Notes: generated by a model not told the origin, from the letters alone. DNA of 64,000 nucleotides from Archivesica marissinica (GCA_014843695.1 CM026391.1:20773312-20837311); one strand, 5' to 3'; shown: positions 13,101 through 25,936, numbered from the stretch's first letter. Numbers and translations are program-made.

Positions 13101-15054
13101 TTGCTCCCTATCACCGCTATCACCGCTATCACCGCTATCACCGCTATCACCGCTATCACCAGGGCTGCGTGTTTGCCCCCTATCACCGCTATCACCAGTG
13201 CTGCGTGCTTACTCCCTATCACCGCTATCAACAGTGCTGCATGTTTGCCCCCTATCACCGCTATCACCAGTGCTACATGTTTGCTCCTTATCATCGCTAT
13301 CACCAGTGATGCATGTTTGCTCCCTATCACCGCTATCACCAGTGCTGCATGCTTGCTCCTTATCACCGCTATCACCAGTGATGCATGTTTGCTCCCTATC
13401 ACCGCTATCAACAGTGCTGCGTGTTTGCTCCTTATCACCGCTATCACCAGTGCTGCATGTTTGCTCCCTATCACCGCTATCACCAGTGCTGCATGTTTGC
13501 TCCCTATCACCGCTATCACCGCTATCACCAGGGATGCATGTTTGCTCCCTATCACCGCTATCATCAGTGCTGCATGTTTGCTCCCTATCACCGCTATCAC
13601 CAGGGCTGCATGTTTGCTCCCTATCACCGCTATCACCAGGGCTGCATGTGTGCTCCCTATCACCGCTATCACCAGTGCTGCGTGTTTGCTCCCTATCACC
13701 GCTATTACCGCTATCACCAGTGCTGCGTGTTCGCTCCCTATCACCGCTATTACCGCTATCACCTGGGCTGCATGTTTGCTCCCTATCACCGCTATCACCA
13801 GTGCTGCGTGTTTGCTCCCTATCACCGCTATCAACAGTGCTGCGTGTTTGCTCCCTATCACCGCTATCACCAGGGCTGCATGTGTGCTCCCTATCACCGC
13901 TATCACCAGTGCTGCGTGTTTGCTCCCTATCACCGCTATCACCAGTGCTGCGTGTTCGCTCCCTATCACCGCTATTACCGCTATCACCAGGGCTGCATGT
14001 TTGCTCCCTATCACCGCTATCACCAGTGCTGCGTGTTTGCTCCCTATCACCACTATTACCAGTGCTGCGTGTTTGCTCCCTATCACCGCTATTACCGCTA
14101 TCACCAGTGCTGCTTGTTTTCTCCCTATCACCGCTATCACCAGTGCTGCGTGTTTGCTCCCTATCACCGCTATCACCAGGGCTGCATGTTTGCTCCCTAT
14201 CACCGCTATACCGCTATCACCAGTGCTGCGTGTTTGCTCCCTATCACCGCTATCACCAGTGCTGCTGTTTGCTCCCTATCACCGCTATCACCAGGGCTGC
14301 ATGTTTGCTCCTATCAGCTATCACCAGTGTGCGGTTTGCTCCCTATCACCGCTATGTGTGTGTTGTATTACCGCTATCACCAGTGCTGCGTGTTCGCTCC
14401 CTATCACCGCTATTACCGCTATCACCAGGGCTGCATGTTTGCTCCCTATCACCGCTATCACCAGTGCTGCGTGTTTGCTCCCTATCACCGCTATCAACAG
14501 TGCTGCGTGTTTGCTCCCTATCACCGCTATCACCAGGGCTGCATGTGTGCTCCCTATCACCGCTATCACCAGGGCTGCGTGTTTGCTCCCTATCACCGCT
14601 ATCACCAGGGCTGCATGTTTGCTCCCTATCACCGCTATCACCAGTGCTGCCTGTTTGCTCTCTATCACCGCTATCACCCGTGCTGCATGTTTGCTCCCTA
14701 TCACCGCTATCACCAGGGCTGCATGTTTGCTCCCTATCACCGCTATCACCAGTGCTGCGTGTGTGCTCCCTATCACCGCTATCACCAGTGCTGCATGTTT
14801 GCTCCCTATCACCGCTATCACCAGTGCTGCATGTTTGCTGCCTATCACCTGGGCTGCGTGTTTGCTCCCTATCACCGCTATCACCAGGGCTGCATGTTTG
14901 CTCCCTATCACCGCTATCACCAGAGCTGCGTGTTTGTTCCCTATCACCGCTATCACTAGGGCTGTGTGTGTGCTCCCTATCACCGCTATCACCAGGGCTG
15001 CATGTTTGCTCCCTATCACCGCTATCACCAGGGCTTCATGTTTGCTCCCTATCA
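4141..15054. repeat. Giant 36-bp minisatellite, about 300 copies
   Basis: The unit is built from 9-bp subrepeats (CTATCACCG, CTATCACCA) followed by GTGCTGC[AG]TGTTTGCTCC. Many units have extra CTATCACCG or CTATTACCG steps or the GGGCTGC variant. Because 36 is a multiple of three and the unit lacks stops in five of six frames, frames of hundreds to more than two thousand codons appear on both strands. Their translations are 12-residue repeats with no domain and should not be called genes. Long internal duplications and clusters of small indels are described in the findings. Confidence 0.97.
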
Positions 15055-15241
15055 GGGACAAGTCATAAATTGTGATAATTATGTGAGAAAGCTGTCAGCC
15101 GCTTACGGAGGTTGGAGAGTTGAGTACTTGTTCTTACCCAGGAAATGCGGATGATTTCTCTTTCCATCAATGCCGGAAGCACAATTTCCCATCAGTGAAA
15201 CATTACATACTTTATTACATACTTCCTCCTGACTGGTTTCA

Positions 15242-15855
15242 TTAAAGCAGCATTATGTACATCGTATGAAATACAAGATATTTGAAAAATTCAAATTTTA
15301 CGTATGAGTAGCAATGCTGCTACGCATTCTTACATTATAATTTGTATAATTATGTTCAATTAGTAAACAGTGATTTTTGCGATAAATCAAATTCGAAACC
15401 GAAAGTAGGACTTTCCGAGTCGGTCGGTCACGCACTTGTTTACAATTGGAATGCATCGTCCGCACTTGTTTACACTCGGAATGCATTGTCAACATTTGTC
15501 CCACGTTGTTTTATTAAATTGAATTACTTGAGATGTCGATTCATACCGTTGTTATCTAAGGGACATGTCTACATCCCCGCAAGGGATTCGACATTAGAGG
15601 AAGATAGATAGATAGATAGATATTGACATTCCAACGTTGCGGTTCTACATCCACTGTTGTTTCACGCATGCGCGCTGTGCGTATTTACATATCGTGTGTT
15701 GATAAACCATTTCGTTTGTTGATAAACAATTCGCGTATACGACGGTGCATATTTATTGGATTTTTATCGTTTCTGAGCGACTATTTCGATTTTTGTAAAC
15801 ACATATACATTGTGCAAAATATATGAAAAACAAACACTATTTGCACGAAATGTTA
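15242..15855 (+). mobile_element. TTAA-flanked MITE family K2, copy A
   Basis: It starts TTAA then AGCAGCATTATGTACATCG. For about 590 bp it matches the inverted copy at 60833-61433, including TTGAAAAATTCAAATTTTAC, AAACCGAAAGTAGGACTTT and GGGACATGTCTACATCCCC. A (GATA)n run lies at about 15604-15623. The right terminus is eroded, so the end is approximate. No coding capacity is visible. Confidence 0.65.
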
Positions 15856-16165
15856 TTATTGTCATTATATATTATGTAAATACATTAATTTTTTATAATT
15901 ATTTTATTGCATTTTTTCATACAATACATACAATACTAAGAACAAATCAGAGATTAATATGTAATTATATGATTGCAGTATACGATACATTTGTTTTGTC
16001 AAGGGACTGATTGGCCAGTTGTGTAATTTTAAAAGGCCGAATCTTTTGATGCGCGGAAAATCTTAGTAATATTAGGTAACGTAACAGATGTTACGGCGTC
16101 TATAAGTCTACTCGACCAACGCTGGTCTGTATATATGAAACGAACGTTATTAATAAAATCACACA
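15856..16165. other. AT-rich sequence without recognisable features
   Basis: I see no gene, repeat or transposon end here beyond general AT richness. Confidence 0.5.
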
Positions 16166-16437
16166 GCCGGATATGTAGTCCAGTGGTAACACGCTGGACT
16201 GGTAATCCAGGGATCGCAGGTTCGTTCCCCCGTCTGACCCTAATAATTAAACCGAGGTCTCGTGTCGGTGCTTTACACCGTGCACGTAAAAGAACCAGAG
16301 GAGATTCTGGAATGAGTCTCTGTCTGTATCATTGCACTATCCTCCAAAATCTAAAATAACTAATCTATTCAAGAGGCGTCGCTCATATGGGCAACCGGTA
16401 GCGACGATAAATAAACGTAAAACGCACACACACACAC
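16166..16437 (+). mobile_element. SINE family C, copy 3, with internal deletion
   Basis: The head GGATATGTAGTCCAGTGG and the anticodon arm CTGGACTGGTAATCCAG are intact, with a B box GGTTCGTTCCCC. About 30 bp just after the head (the AACAGTCTTTCAGATGGGAC segment) is missing relative to other copies. It ends in a CA-rich tail at about 16424-16437. A possible imperfect TSD is AATCACACA versus AATCAGACAC. Confidence 0.85.
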
Positions 16438-18296
16438 AATCAAATCAGACACACTTAGGTGACATCCCGGATACGGATAGTTACGTGATCTCAAAATTAA
16501 GATATAGAATACTGTTTCTATGATAGATTATTATAGACATTAAGAGAACATTAACTTATAAAAGTTAAATGCGTATTTAAAAATAAATACGAGTTATAAG
16601 ATTATTCATCCGAGATAAGGAACATATTTAGTTCCGGTGAATATAATATACTATTGTGTGACGAAGGTTATTGAAGCGGAAACATTGACACGATTGTAAG
16701 AAGAGAGGAGTTACAGAGTAAAGAGATTAGAGCTGATTGGGACAATTAACGATAAATGACTTATTTCTGACTTAAAATAAAAATATAATTAAATTAAGGA
16801 GAAATATATGCATGAGATATGCACCAGAAAATAAGAAATACGGAAGAAAGATATTATATATAGAAGAAAGACAAACCCCTGTGTTGTGTTATAATTGTGA
16901 GACAGAAAATATCACATACCCTTAGACACATCTAGTGGATCTGTGTTAGGTTAGACCCTGGCAGGAGCTCAACTGAGATAGTGAGAGATAAATTGAAGTG
17001 TGGGTCACCACACCCACGGGTCGCCACAACATTAGTATTTATATTTTACCAAAAAACATCCTTTATTACGATATAGTGCTGCTTTACTCAGCATTTGTCT
17101 CCCTTGCAACAATATTCAAGATCGCTCCCATGTGGCCCATTGTCTTTGTCGTTGCAATTTTGTTGATACTAATTGTTCAAAGTCCGTAAACCACTGATTG
17201 CCAGATAAGTTATTGCTTAGTAAATTACATTGGTTCGCCGTTTTTATTACATCCCACACGTGTCTCGAATGTTTCCTGCACTTAAATCAATTTTTCTCGG
17301 CGACTTCTCTCAATGCCAGAAAGCTTCGTTGTGAAGGCGATTTTATTACGAATAGACTCGATACATGTATTTCGTAGGCGAAATGTCCACACATGTTTAG
17401 CTTTAGCCCGTTTCAGGTCAGACACCGCTATTGCAATTTCCATAGGCCACCATTATAACACACAGTGCCATTTCCCCCAAAAATAGTTTGGCACAAAAGA
17501 CAGTAGTTTTCAACAGATTGGCCTTTGAGCCACAGGAAAAAGTCAAATTTCAATTAGGTTGACCAATTGCATTTTTTAAATTTCCCACTAAAGGTATCCA
17601 CCCCCTACTCTGAAGGTAATTTGGTTGTGAATGTTGCACTGACACCTGCATTTATAATATGCTGTTTATTTGTCACCAAACAGTCTGCAAATATTTTTAA
17701 ATATTCCAAAATGCAGCTCATATATTGTATTTTAATATTTAGAAGTCATTTTCACTATTTGTGACAATGCCTACTCAGCCAACCAGTTCATGTATCAAAT
17801 AACTCTTATGGGCTTCCCTACACCTTTTCAACCAATCCCAGACCACTATATCAATAACACCGTTTGACCTTCATCCGGTACAATTCACTTGCCACCATTC
17901 CGGTTGCTCGTATGGCTTAGTGGTTCCAAGTCGTTGTTTCTACATACACGACCAGCTTGCTATATACATATAATTATGAGTGCATCATAGGTCCATGTAC
18001 GCTAAACTATATGACGTCATCTAATTTGCGCATAGCATTAGTTTCCGCATGTCCGCACCGTCTGTGATCAGTTTGAATACATTTCGGAAATTCTGTGGAC
18101 ACATACTTTCCCTAGAGATTCTCTCCATTCAGTGACAGACAGTTCCTTAGCTCACAGTGTTTGGAACATCAGATGCACTTTTACAAAGCAACGGGGATAA
18201 TCTTTATTTTATTATTTAATTTATTTGTTGGTTTTCTTTCGGTTACTTGTGTGTGTTCTCTCTCACAACTTTTCAAGCTCTTTTTCTTAAAACATT
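16438..18296. other. Unannotated AT-rich stretch
   Basis: There is no supported gene. The small frames are short and lack family motifs. A tRNA-like fragment (TATGGCTTAGTGGTTC near 17910) may be a decayed SINE head. I considered LTR remnants around 16.05-17.03 kb but found no paired copy or polymerase sequence. Confidence 0.4.
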
Positions 18297-18433
18297 ATTT
18301 ATTTAAAACGATTGCGAAGCAAGTTTTATTAACTTATATTAATCACTCTCGTTGGCGCGGATGAAAGCGTAAATGTGGTCATTCGTGTGGGAGAGAACCA
18401 GAGTACCCGGAGAAACCCCACCTGTCCGATCTG
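18297..18433 (-). mobile_element. SINE family D, copy 2, cut by assembly gap
   Basis: The tail (ACGATTGCGAAGCAAGTTTT, TATTAATCACTCTCGTTGG) and body (GTACCCGGAGAAACCCCACC) match SINE D on the minus strand. The copy runs directly into the N block at 18434, so its tRNA head is unresolved. Confidence 0.8.
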
Positions 18434-19433
18434 NNNNNNNNNNNNNNNNNNNNNNNNNNNNNNNNNNNNNNNNNNNNNNNNNNNNNNNNNNNNNNNNNNN
18501 NNNNNNNNNNNNNNNNNNNNNNNNNNNNNNNNNNNNNNNNNNNNNNNNNNNNNNNNNNNNNNNNNNNNNNNNNNNNNNNNNNNNNNNNNNNNNNNNNNNN
18601 NNNNNNNNNNNNNNNNNNNNNNNNNNNNNNNNNNNNNNNNNNNNNNNNNNNNNNNNNNNNNNNNNNNNNNNNNNNNNNNNNNNNNNNNNNNNNNNNNNNN
18701 NNNNNNNNNNNNNNNNNNNNNNNNNNNNNNNNNNNNNNNNNNNNNNNNNNNNNNNNNNNNNNNNNNNNNNNNNNNNNNNNNNNNNNNNNNNNNNNNNNNN
18801 NNNNNNNNNNNNNNNNNNNNNNNNNNNNNNNNNNNNNNNNNNNNNNNNNNNNNNNNNNNNNNNNNNNNNNNNNNNNNNNNNNNNNNNNNNNNNNNNNNNN
18901 NNNNNNNNNNNNNNNNNNNNNNNNNNNNNNNNNNNNNNNNNNNNNNNNNNNNNNNNNNNNNNNNNNNNNNNNNNNNNNNNNNNNNNNNNNNNNNNNNNNN
19001 NNNNNNNNNNNNNNNNNNNNNNNNNNNNNNNNNNNNNNNNNNNNNNNNNNNNNNNNNNNNNNNNNNNNNNNNNNNNNNNNNNNNNNNNNNNNNNNNNNNN
19101 NNNNNNNNNNNNNNNNNNNNNNNNNNNNNNNNNNNNNNNNNNNNNNNNNNNNNNNNNNNNNNNNNNNNNNNNNNNNNNNNNNNNNNNNNNNNNNNNNNNN
19201 NNNNNNNNNNNNNNNNNNNNNNNNNNNNNNNNNNNNNNNNNNNNNNNNNNNNNNNNNNNNNNNNNNNNNNNNNNNNNNNNNNNNNNNNNNNNNNNNNNNN
19301 NNNNNNNNNNNNNNNNNNNNNNNNNNNNNNNNNNNNNNNNNNNNNNNNNNNNNNNNNNNNNNNNNNNNNNNNNNNNNNNNNNNNNNNNNNNNNNNNNNNN
19401 NNNNNNNNNNNNNNNNNNNNNNNNNNNNNNNNN
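18434..19433. other. Assembly gap of exactly 1000 N
   Basis: This is a run of 1000 undetermined bases. The round length suggests a placeholder. It separates a SINE D from a 32-bp array. Apparent frames crossing it are meaningless. Confidence 0.99.
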
Positions 19434-19735
19434 TGGATAATGCCCCTAACTATCCCTGGTTTCCATGGATAATGTCCCTAACTATCCCTGGTTTCCATGG
19501 ATAATGTCCCTAACTATCCCTGGTTTCCATGGATAATGTCCCTAACTATCCCTGGTTTCCATGGATAATGTCCCTAACTATCCCTGGTTTCCATGGATAA
19601 TGTCCCTAACTGTCCCTGGTTTCCATGGATAATGTCCCTAACTATCCCTGGTTTCCATGGATAATGTCCCTAACTATCCCTGGTTTCCATGGATAATGTC
19701 CCCTAACTGTCCCTGGTTTCCATGGTTAATGTCCA
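19434..19735. repeat. 32-bp minisatellite, at least 9 copies
   Basis: The unit contains TGGATAATGTCCCTAACTAT followed by CCCTGGTTTCCA. Copies are nearly identical and the array begins directly at the gap edge, so its true length is unknown. Confidence 0.92.
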
Positions 19736-19739
19736 TACC

Positions 19740-20715
19740 TAGATGTAGATTACCAGGAATCAAACATATATTATTACCATGAATAAGACATAAATTACCA
19801 GGAAAATCAGCCATAGATTATATAGAATCAGAGATATATTACCAGGAATCACACACATATTGTCAAATACAACATTGATTATCTGGTTGGAATCAGACAT
19901 AGATTATCTCGTATCATACATAGATTACCAGTAATCATACATATATAACACAGAATCAGACCTATATTACCAGGAATCAGACATATATTACTGGAATTGG
20001 ACCATAAAAATCTAAATATGGAATCAGACATATGTCACATGTAGGCAAACATATTATCTTGAATTAGACATATATTACCCAGAATCAGACATAAGTTGCT
20101 GGATGCATGCACAGCTTACCCGGAATCCGACATAAATTACCTGGAATCTGGCATATATTACATGAAATCAGACATATATTACAAGGAATCAGACATATGC
20201 TACCTGGACTCAGACATAGATTTACATGGAATCAGACATATATTACCTGGAAACAAACGTAGTTTACCTGGAATCTGACATAGATTATCTGGAATCATAC
20301 ATAGCTTATCTGGAATCAGACATATATTACCTGGAATCCGACATATATATTGTCTGGAATCTGACATAGATTATCTGGAATCAGACATATTACTGAACCA
20401 GACACCGATTACCTGGAATCAGACATGTATTGTCTGGAATCAGACATAGCTTACCTGGAATCAGACATATATTACAAGGAATCAGACATATATTACCTGG
20501 AATCAGACATCGATTATCTGGACTCAGGCATATATTATCTGGAATCAGACATAGATTATCTGGAATCAGACATATGTTATCTGGAATCAGACATAGATTA
20601 TCTTGAATCGGACATATGCTACCTGGAATCAGACATATGCTACCTGAACTCAGACATAGATTTACATGGAATCAGACATATATTACCTGGAATCAGACAT
20701 AGATTGCCTGGGCAA
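19740..20715. repeat. 21-bp diverged minisatellite, roughly 45 copies
   Basis: The unit is close to GAATCAGACATATATTACCT plus G. Substitutions and length variants are frequent. Seven codons per unit give short open frames repeating ESDIYYL, which I do not regard as coding. Confidence 0.88.
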
Positions 20716-20896
20716 CGGTGATGTGGTTGGGGAGGTGCTTCTTGAGCATTGCTCATCTGTCATATCTGAAAGTAATAAATACAAAACAGTAGAGAAAAAC
20801 AAATACTGGCGCTAAATTTTGTGGATTGGCGAAAATATTTGGCACCAAATATTTGTTTTCCTTTGGCACAATGTTTTGTCAAATACCTGGCTTTAA

Positions 20897-23548
20897 ATAT
20901 TTATCTGTGCACTAAAATATGGCTCTTAGTTTACGTGCACTAAAATATGGCTCTTAGTTTGCATGCACTAAAATATGGCTCTTAGTTTGTGTGCACTAAA
21001 ATATGGCTTTTAGTTTGCATGCACTAAAATATGGCTTAGTTTATGTGCACTAAAATATGGCTCTTAGTTTGTGTGCACTAAAATATGGCTCTTAGTTTGC
21101 AAAGTGCACAAAATATGGTTCTTAGTTTGTGTGCACTAAAATATGGCTCTTAGTTTGTGTGCACTAAAATATGGCTCTTAGTTTGCATGCAATAAAATAT
21201 GGCTCTTAGTTTATAAAATGCACTAAAATATGGCTTTTAGTTTGCATGCACTAAAATATGGCTTAGTTTATGTGCACTAAAATATGGCTCTTAGTTTGTG
21301 TGCACAAATATGGCTCTTAGTTTGCAAAGTGCACAAATATGGTTCTTAGTTTGTGTGCACTAAATATGGCTCTTAGTTTGTGTGCACTAAAATATGGCTC
21401 TTAGTTTGAGTGCACTAAAATATGGCTCTTAGTTTGTGTGCACTAAAATATGGCTCTTAGTTTGTGTGCACTAAAATATGGCTCTTAGTTTATGTGCACT
21501 AAAATATGGCTCTTAGTTTATGTGCACTAAAATATGGCTCTTAGTTTGTGTGCACTAAAATATGGCTCTTAGTTTATTGCACTAAAATATGGCTCTTAGT
21601 TTGTGTGCACTAAAATATGGCTCTTAGTTTGTGTGCACTAAAATATGGCTCTTAGTTTGTGTGCACTAAAATATGGCTCTTAGTTTGTGTGCACTAAAAT
21701 ATGGCTCTTAGTTTGTGTGCACTAAAATATGGCTCTTAGTTTGTGTGCACTAAAATATGGCTCTTAGTTTGTGTGCACTAAAATATGGCTCTTAGTTTGT
21801 GTGCACTAAAATATGGCTCTTAGTTTGTGTGCACTAAAATATGGCTGTTAGTTTGTGTGCACTAAAATATGGCTCTTAGTTTATGTGCACTAAAATATGG
21901 CTCTTAGTTTATAAAGTGCACTAAAATATGGCTCTTAGTTTATAAATGCACTAAAATATGGCTCTTAGTTTATGTGCACTAAAATATGGCTCTTAGTTTA
22001 TAAAATGCACTAAAATATGGCTCTTAGTTTATGTGCACTAAAATATGGCTCTTAGTTTATAAAATGCACTAAAATATGGCTCTTAGTTTGTGTGCACTAA
22101 AATATGGCTCTTAGTTTGCATGCACTAAAATATGGCTTAGTTTGCAAAGTGCACAAAATATGGTTCTTAGTTTGTGTGCACTAAAATATGGCTCTTAGTT
22201 TGTGTGCACTAAAATATGGCTCTTAGTTTGTGTGCACTAAAATATGGCTCTTAGTTTGTGTGCACTAAAATATGGCTTAGTTGATGTGCACAAAATATGG
22301 CTCTTAGTTTGTGCACTAAAATATGGCTCTTAGTTTGGTGCCTAAAATATGGCTCTTAGTTTGTGTGCACTAAAATATGGCTTAGTTTGCAAAGTGCACA
22401 AAATATGGTTCTTAGTTTGTGTGCACTAAAATATGGCTCTTAGTTTGTGTGCACTAAAATATGGCTCTTAGTTTGCATGCACTAAAATATGGTTCTTAGT
22501 TTGTGTGCTTTAAAATATGGCTCTTAGCTTGCGTGCACTAAAATATGGCTCTTAGTTTATAAAGTGCACTAAAATATGGCTCTTAGTTTATAAAGTGCAC
22601 TAAAATATGGCTCTTAGTTTGCATGCAATAAAATATGGCTCTTAGTTTGTGTGCACTAAAATATGGCTCTTAGTTTGCATGCAATAAAATATGGCTCTTA
22701 GTTTGTGTGCACTAAAATATGGCTCTTAGTTTGTGTGCACTAAAATATGGCTCTTAGTTTGTGTGCACTAAAATATGGTTAGTTTGCATGCACTAAAATG
22801 GCTCTTAGTTTAAGTGCACTAAAATATGGCTCTTAGTTTGTGTGCACTAAATATGGCTCTTAGTTTGCATGCACTAAAATATGGTTCTTAGTGTGTGTGC
22901 TTTAAAATATGGCTCTTAGCTTGCATGCACTAAAATATGGCTCTTAGTTTATAAAGTGCACTAAAATATGGCTCTTAGTTTGTGTGCACTAAAATATGGT
23001 TCTTAGTTTGCATGCACTAAAATATGGCTCTTAGTTTGCATGCACTAAAATATGGCTCTTAGTTTGCATGCACTAAAATATGGCTCTTAGTTTGTGTGCA
23101 CTAAAATATGGTTCTTAGTTTGCATGCACTAAAATATGGCTCTTAGTTTGCATGCACTAAAATATGGCTCTTAGTTTGTGTGCACTAACATATGGTTCTT
23201 AGTTTGCATGCAATAAAATATGGGTCTTAGTTTGTGTGCACTAAGATATGGCTCTTAGTTTGTGTGCACTAAAATATGGCTCTTAGTTTGCATGCACTAA
23301 AATATGGTTCTTAGTTTGCATGCAATAAAATATGGGTCTTAGTTTGTGTGCACTAAAATATGGGTCTTAGTTTGTGTGCACTAAAATATGGCTCTTAGTT
23401 TGCGTGCACTAAAATATGGCTTAGTTTTCAAAGTGCACAAAATATGGTTCTTAGTTTGCGTGCACTAAAATATGGCTCTTAGTTTGCATGCACTAAAATA
23501 TAGCTCTTAGTTTGTGTGCACTAAAATATGGCTCTTAGTTTGCAAAGT
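20897..23548. repeat. 28-bp minisatellite, about 95 copies
   Basis: The unit is TTAGTTTGTGTGCACTAAAA then TATGGCTC. Variants in the spacer (TGTG, CATG, ATAAAG) occur in runs, and some units lack CTC. The array stops at about 23548 in front of non-repetitive sequence. Confidence 0.95.
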
Positions 23549-23699
23549 CCAAATGCAGACAGACCCTGCAAACCCATTATATTTTGGAGGTGACCCGGAT
23601 TCAGGATTTTTTACTAGAATTGTTTTATATATAAATATTTCTAATAAAATCAGCACTTTGCTAGGCATGCAGGGTGTTTTATGTATTAATTTTTCATAT

Positions 23700-24287
23700 A
23701 TTCCTTTCCCTCATAGAAGCATCTCTTGACGCCATTACCAATACGACATACATTGACAATGTAGTAGAAAACCAATGTTCATAATAAAGGCCAGAATGTA
23801 GTCCCAGTAATATCTGTGGAGGTGGGATAGATATGGCGACTACTTATCCACTGCATGATAACTAAATGGCTGTCGTTTGTATGGAGATATAATAGTATAT
23901 TAACCTAAATCTCTATGTAGTCCAGTAATATCTATGGAGGTGGGATAGATATGGCCACTACTTATCCACTGCATGATAGCTAAATGGCTGTCGTTTGTAT
24001 GGAGATATAAAAGTATATTAACCTAAATCTCTATGTAATCCCAGTAATATCTATGGAGGTGGGATAGATATGGCCACTACTTATCCACTGCATGATAGAT
24101 AAATGGCTGTCCTTTGTATGGAGATATAAAAGTATATTAACCTAAATCTCTATGTAGTCCCAGTAATATCTATGGAGGTGGGATAGATATGGCCACTACT
24201 TATCCACTGCATGATAGATAAATGGCTGTCCTTTGTATGGAGATATAAAAGTATATTAACCTAAATCTCTATGAAGGAAAGGGTTAG
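23700..24287. mobile_element. TTAA-type MITE family P3, copy 1, with 118-bp internal array
   Basis: The left part (TTTCCCTCATAGAAGC, GCCATTACCAATACGACATA) matches the unit of the 55-bp array at 54861. The right end (CTCTATGAAGGAAAGGGTTA) matches the end at 58127-58147. Between them a segment of about 118 bp is repeated four times (about 23806-24272). It contains CAGTAATATCTATGGAGG, ATAGATATGGCCACTACT and GGAGATATAAAAGTATATT. The outer TTAA sites are eroded here. Confidence 0.75.
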
Positions 24288-24289
24288 AA

Positions 24290-24730
24290 TAACAGTCCTC
24301 ATCAAACAAACTGTCCCAATTTCTAGATAGGGTGCTATCAGATAACTGTACACGATAGAAGAAGGCTTTGTTACATTCTATTCACAGCTCAGTATCTCGG
24401 CAACAAATCATTACAGCAATGAAATTAATGTGCGTACATGCTATTAGTAGTACTTCTTATTAAAACTGCTGGCATAAAAACAACCAGGAACACCACAATT
24501 TTATGTTTTTAATAGGAAAATAGCATTAAATATGCACATACAATTATTTATGTACTCGAACAAAGTTATCACAAGCTCATTTACGTATACCTACCGTATC
24601 ATTCAATAAAGCTACTATGATTTATAACGAGATTTATTACTCCAGATGTAGTTTCCGCTGAACTAATGTTGTCTGTACAAGCCCTGTAATATAATACAAG
24701 GAGGCCACAATGGCCTCGGGTTACCTACCC
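24290..24730. other. AT-rich spacer
   Basis: I see no gene or element boundary in this stretch between two tandem arrays. Confidence 0.4.
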
Positions 24731-25936
24731 CAGTAATGTTACCAGATTATGTTATATATCCCCAGTAATGTTACAAGATTATGTTATATATCCTCAGTAA
24801 TGTTACTAGATTCTGTTATATATCCTCAGTAATGTTACTAGATTCTGTTATATATCCTCAGTAATGTTACTAGATTCTTTTATATATCCTCAGTAATGTT
24901 ACTAGATTCTTTTATATATCCTCAGTAATGTTACTAGATTCTTTTATATATCCTCAGTAATGTTACTAGATTCTGTTATATATCCTCAGTAATGTTACTA
25001 GATTCTGTTATATATCCTCAGTAATGTTACAAGATTCTGTTATATATCCCCAGTAATGTTACAAGATTATGTTATATATCCTCAGTAATGTTACTAGATT
25101 CTGTTATATATCCTCAGTAATGTTACTAGATTCTGTTATATATCCTCAGTAATGTTACTAGATTCTGTTATATATCCTCAGTAATGTTACTAGATTCTGT
25201 TATATATCCTCAGTAATGTTACTAGATTCTGTTATATATCCTCAGTAATGTTACTAGATTCTGTTATATATCCTCAGTAATGTTACTAGATTCTGTTATA
25301 TATCCTCAGTAATGTTACTAGATTCTGTTATATATCCTCAGTAATGTTACTAGATATGTTATATATCCTCAGTAATGTTACTAGATTCTGTTATATATCC
25401 TCAGTAATGTTACTAGATTCTGTTATATATCCTCAGTAATGTTACTAGATTCTGCTATATATCCTCAGTAATGTTACAAGATTATGTATATATCCTCAGT
25501 AATGTTACTAGATTCTGTTATATAACCTCAGTAATGTTACAGATTCTGCTATAAATCCTCCATAATGCTCCAAGATTCTGCTATAAATCCTCCATAATGC
25601 TACAAGATTCTGCTATAAATCCTCCGTAATGCTCCAAGATTCTGCTATAAATCCTCCATAATGCTCCAAGATTCTGCTATAAATCCTCCATAATGCTCCA
25701 AGATTCTGCTATAAATCCTCCATAATGCTCCTAGATTCTGCTTGCTATAAATCCTCCATAATGCTCCAAGATTCTGCTATAAATCCTCCATAATGCTCCA
25801 AGATTCTGCTATAAATCCTCCATAATGCTCCTAGATTCTGCTATAAATCCTCCATAATGCTCCTAGATTCTGCTATAAATCCTCCATAATGCTCCTAGAT
25901 TCTGCTATAAATCCTCCGTAATGCTCCAAGATTCTG
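24731..25936. repeat. 32-bp minisatellite in two homogeneous blocks
   Basis: Block 1 (about 24731-25545) repeats TCCTCAGTAATGTTACTAGA then TTCTGTTATATA. Block 2 (about 25546-25936) repeats TCCTCCATAATGCTCCAAGA then TTCTGCTATAAA. Both have the same period and differ at about eight fixed positions, with almost no mixing across the junction. Confidence 0.93.

Noticed and set aside
4141..15068. Open frames of 200 to 2237 codons on both strands
   Set aside because: They arise from a stop-free 36-bp unit whose period is a multiple of three. Five frames are open at once and no domain or composition supports a protein.
16030..17035. Possible solo LTR around SINE C
   Set aside because: There is no second copy, no clear TG..CA ends with a TSD, no primer-binding site and no polymerase.
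18373..19472. Frames crossing the first N block
   Set aside because: They consist almost entirely of undetermined bases.
20897..23548. CRISPR-like direct repeats
   Set aside because: The whole unit repeats without unique spacers of constant length and the context is animal DNA.
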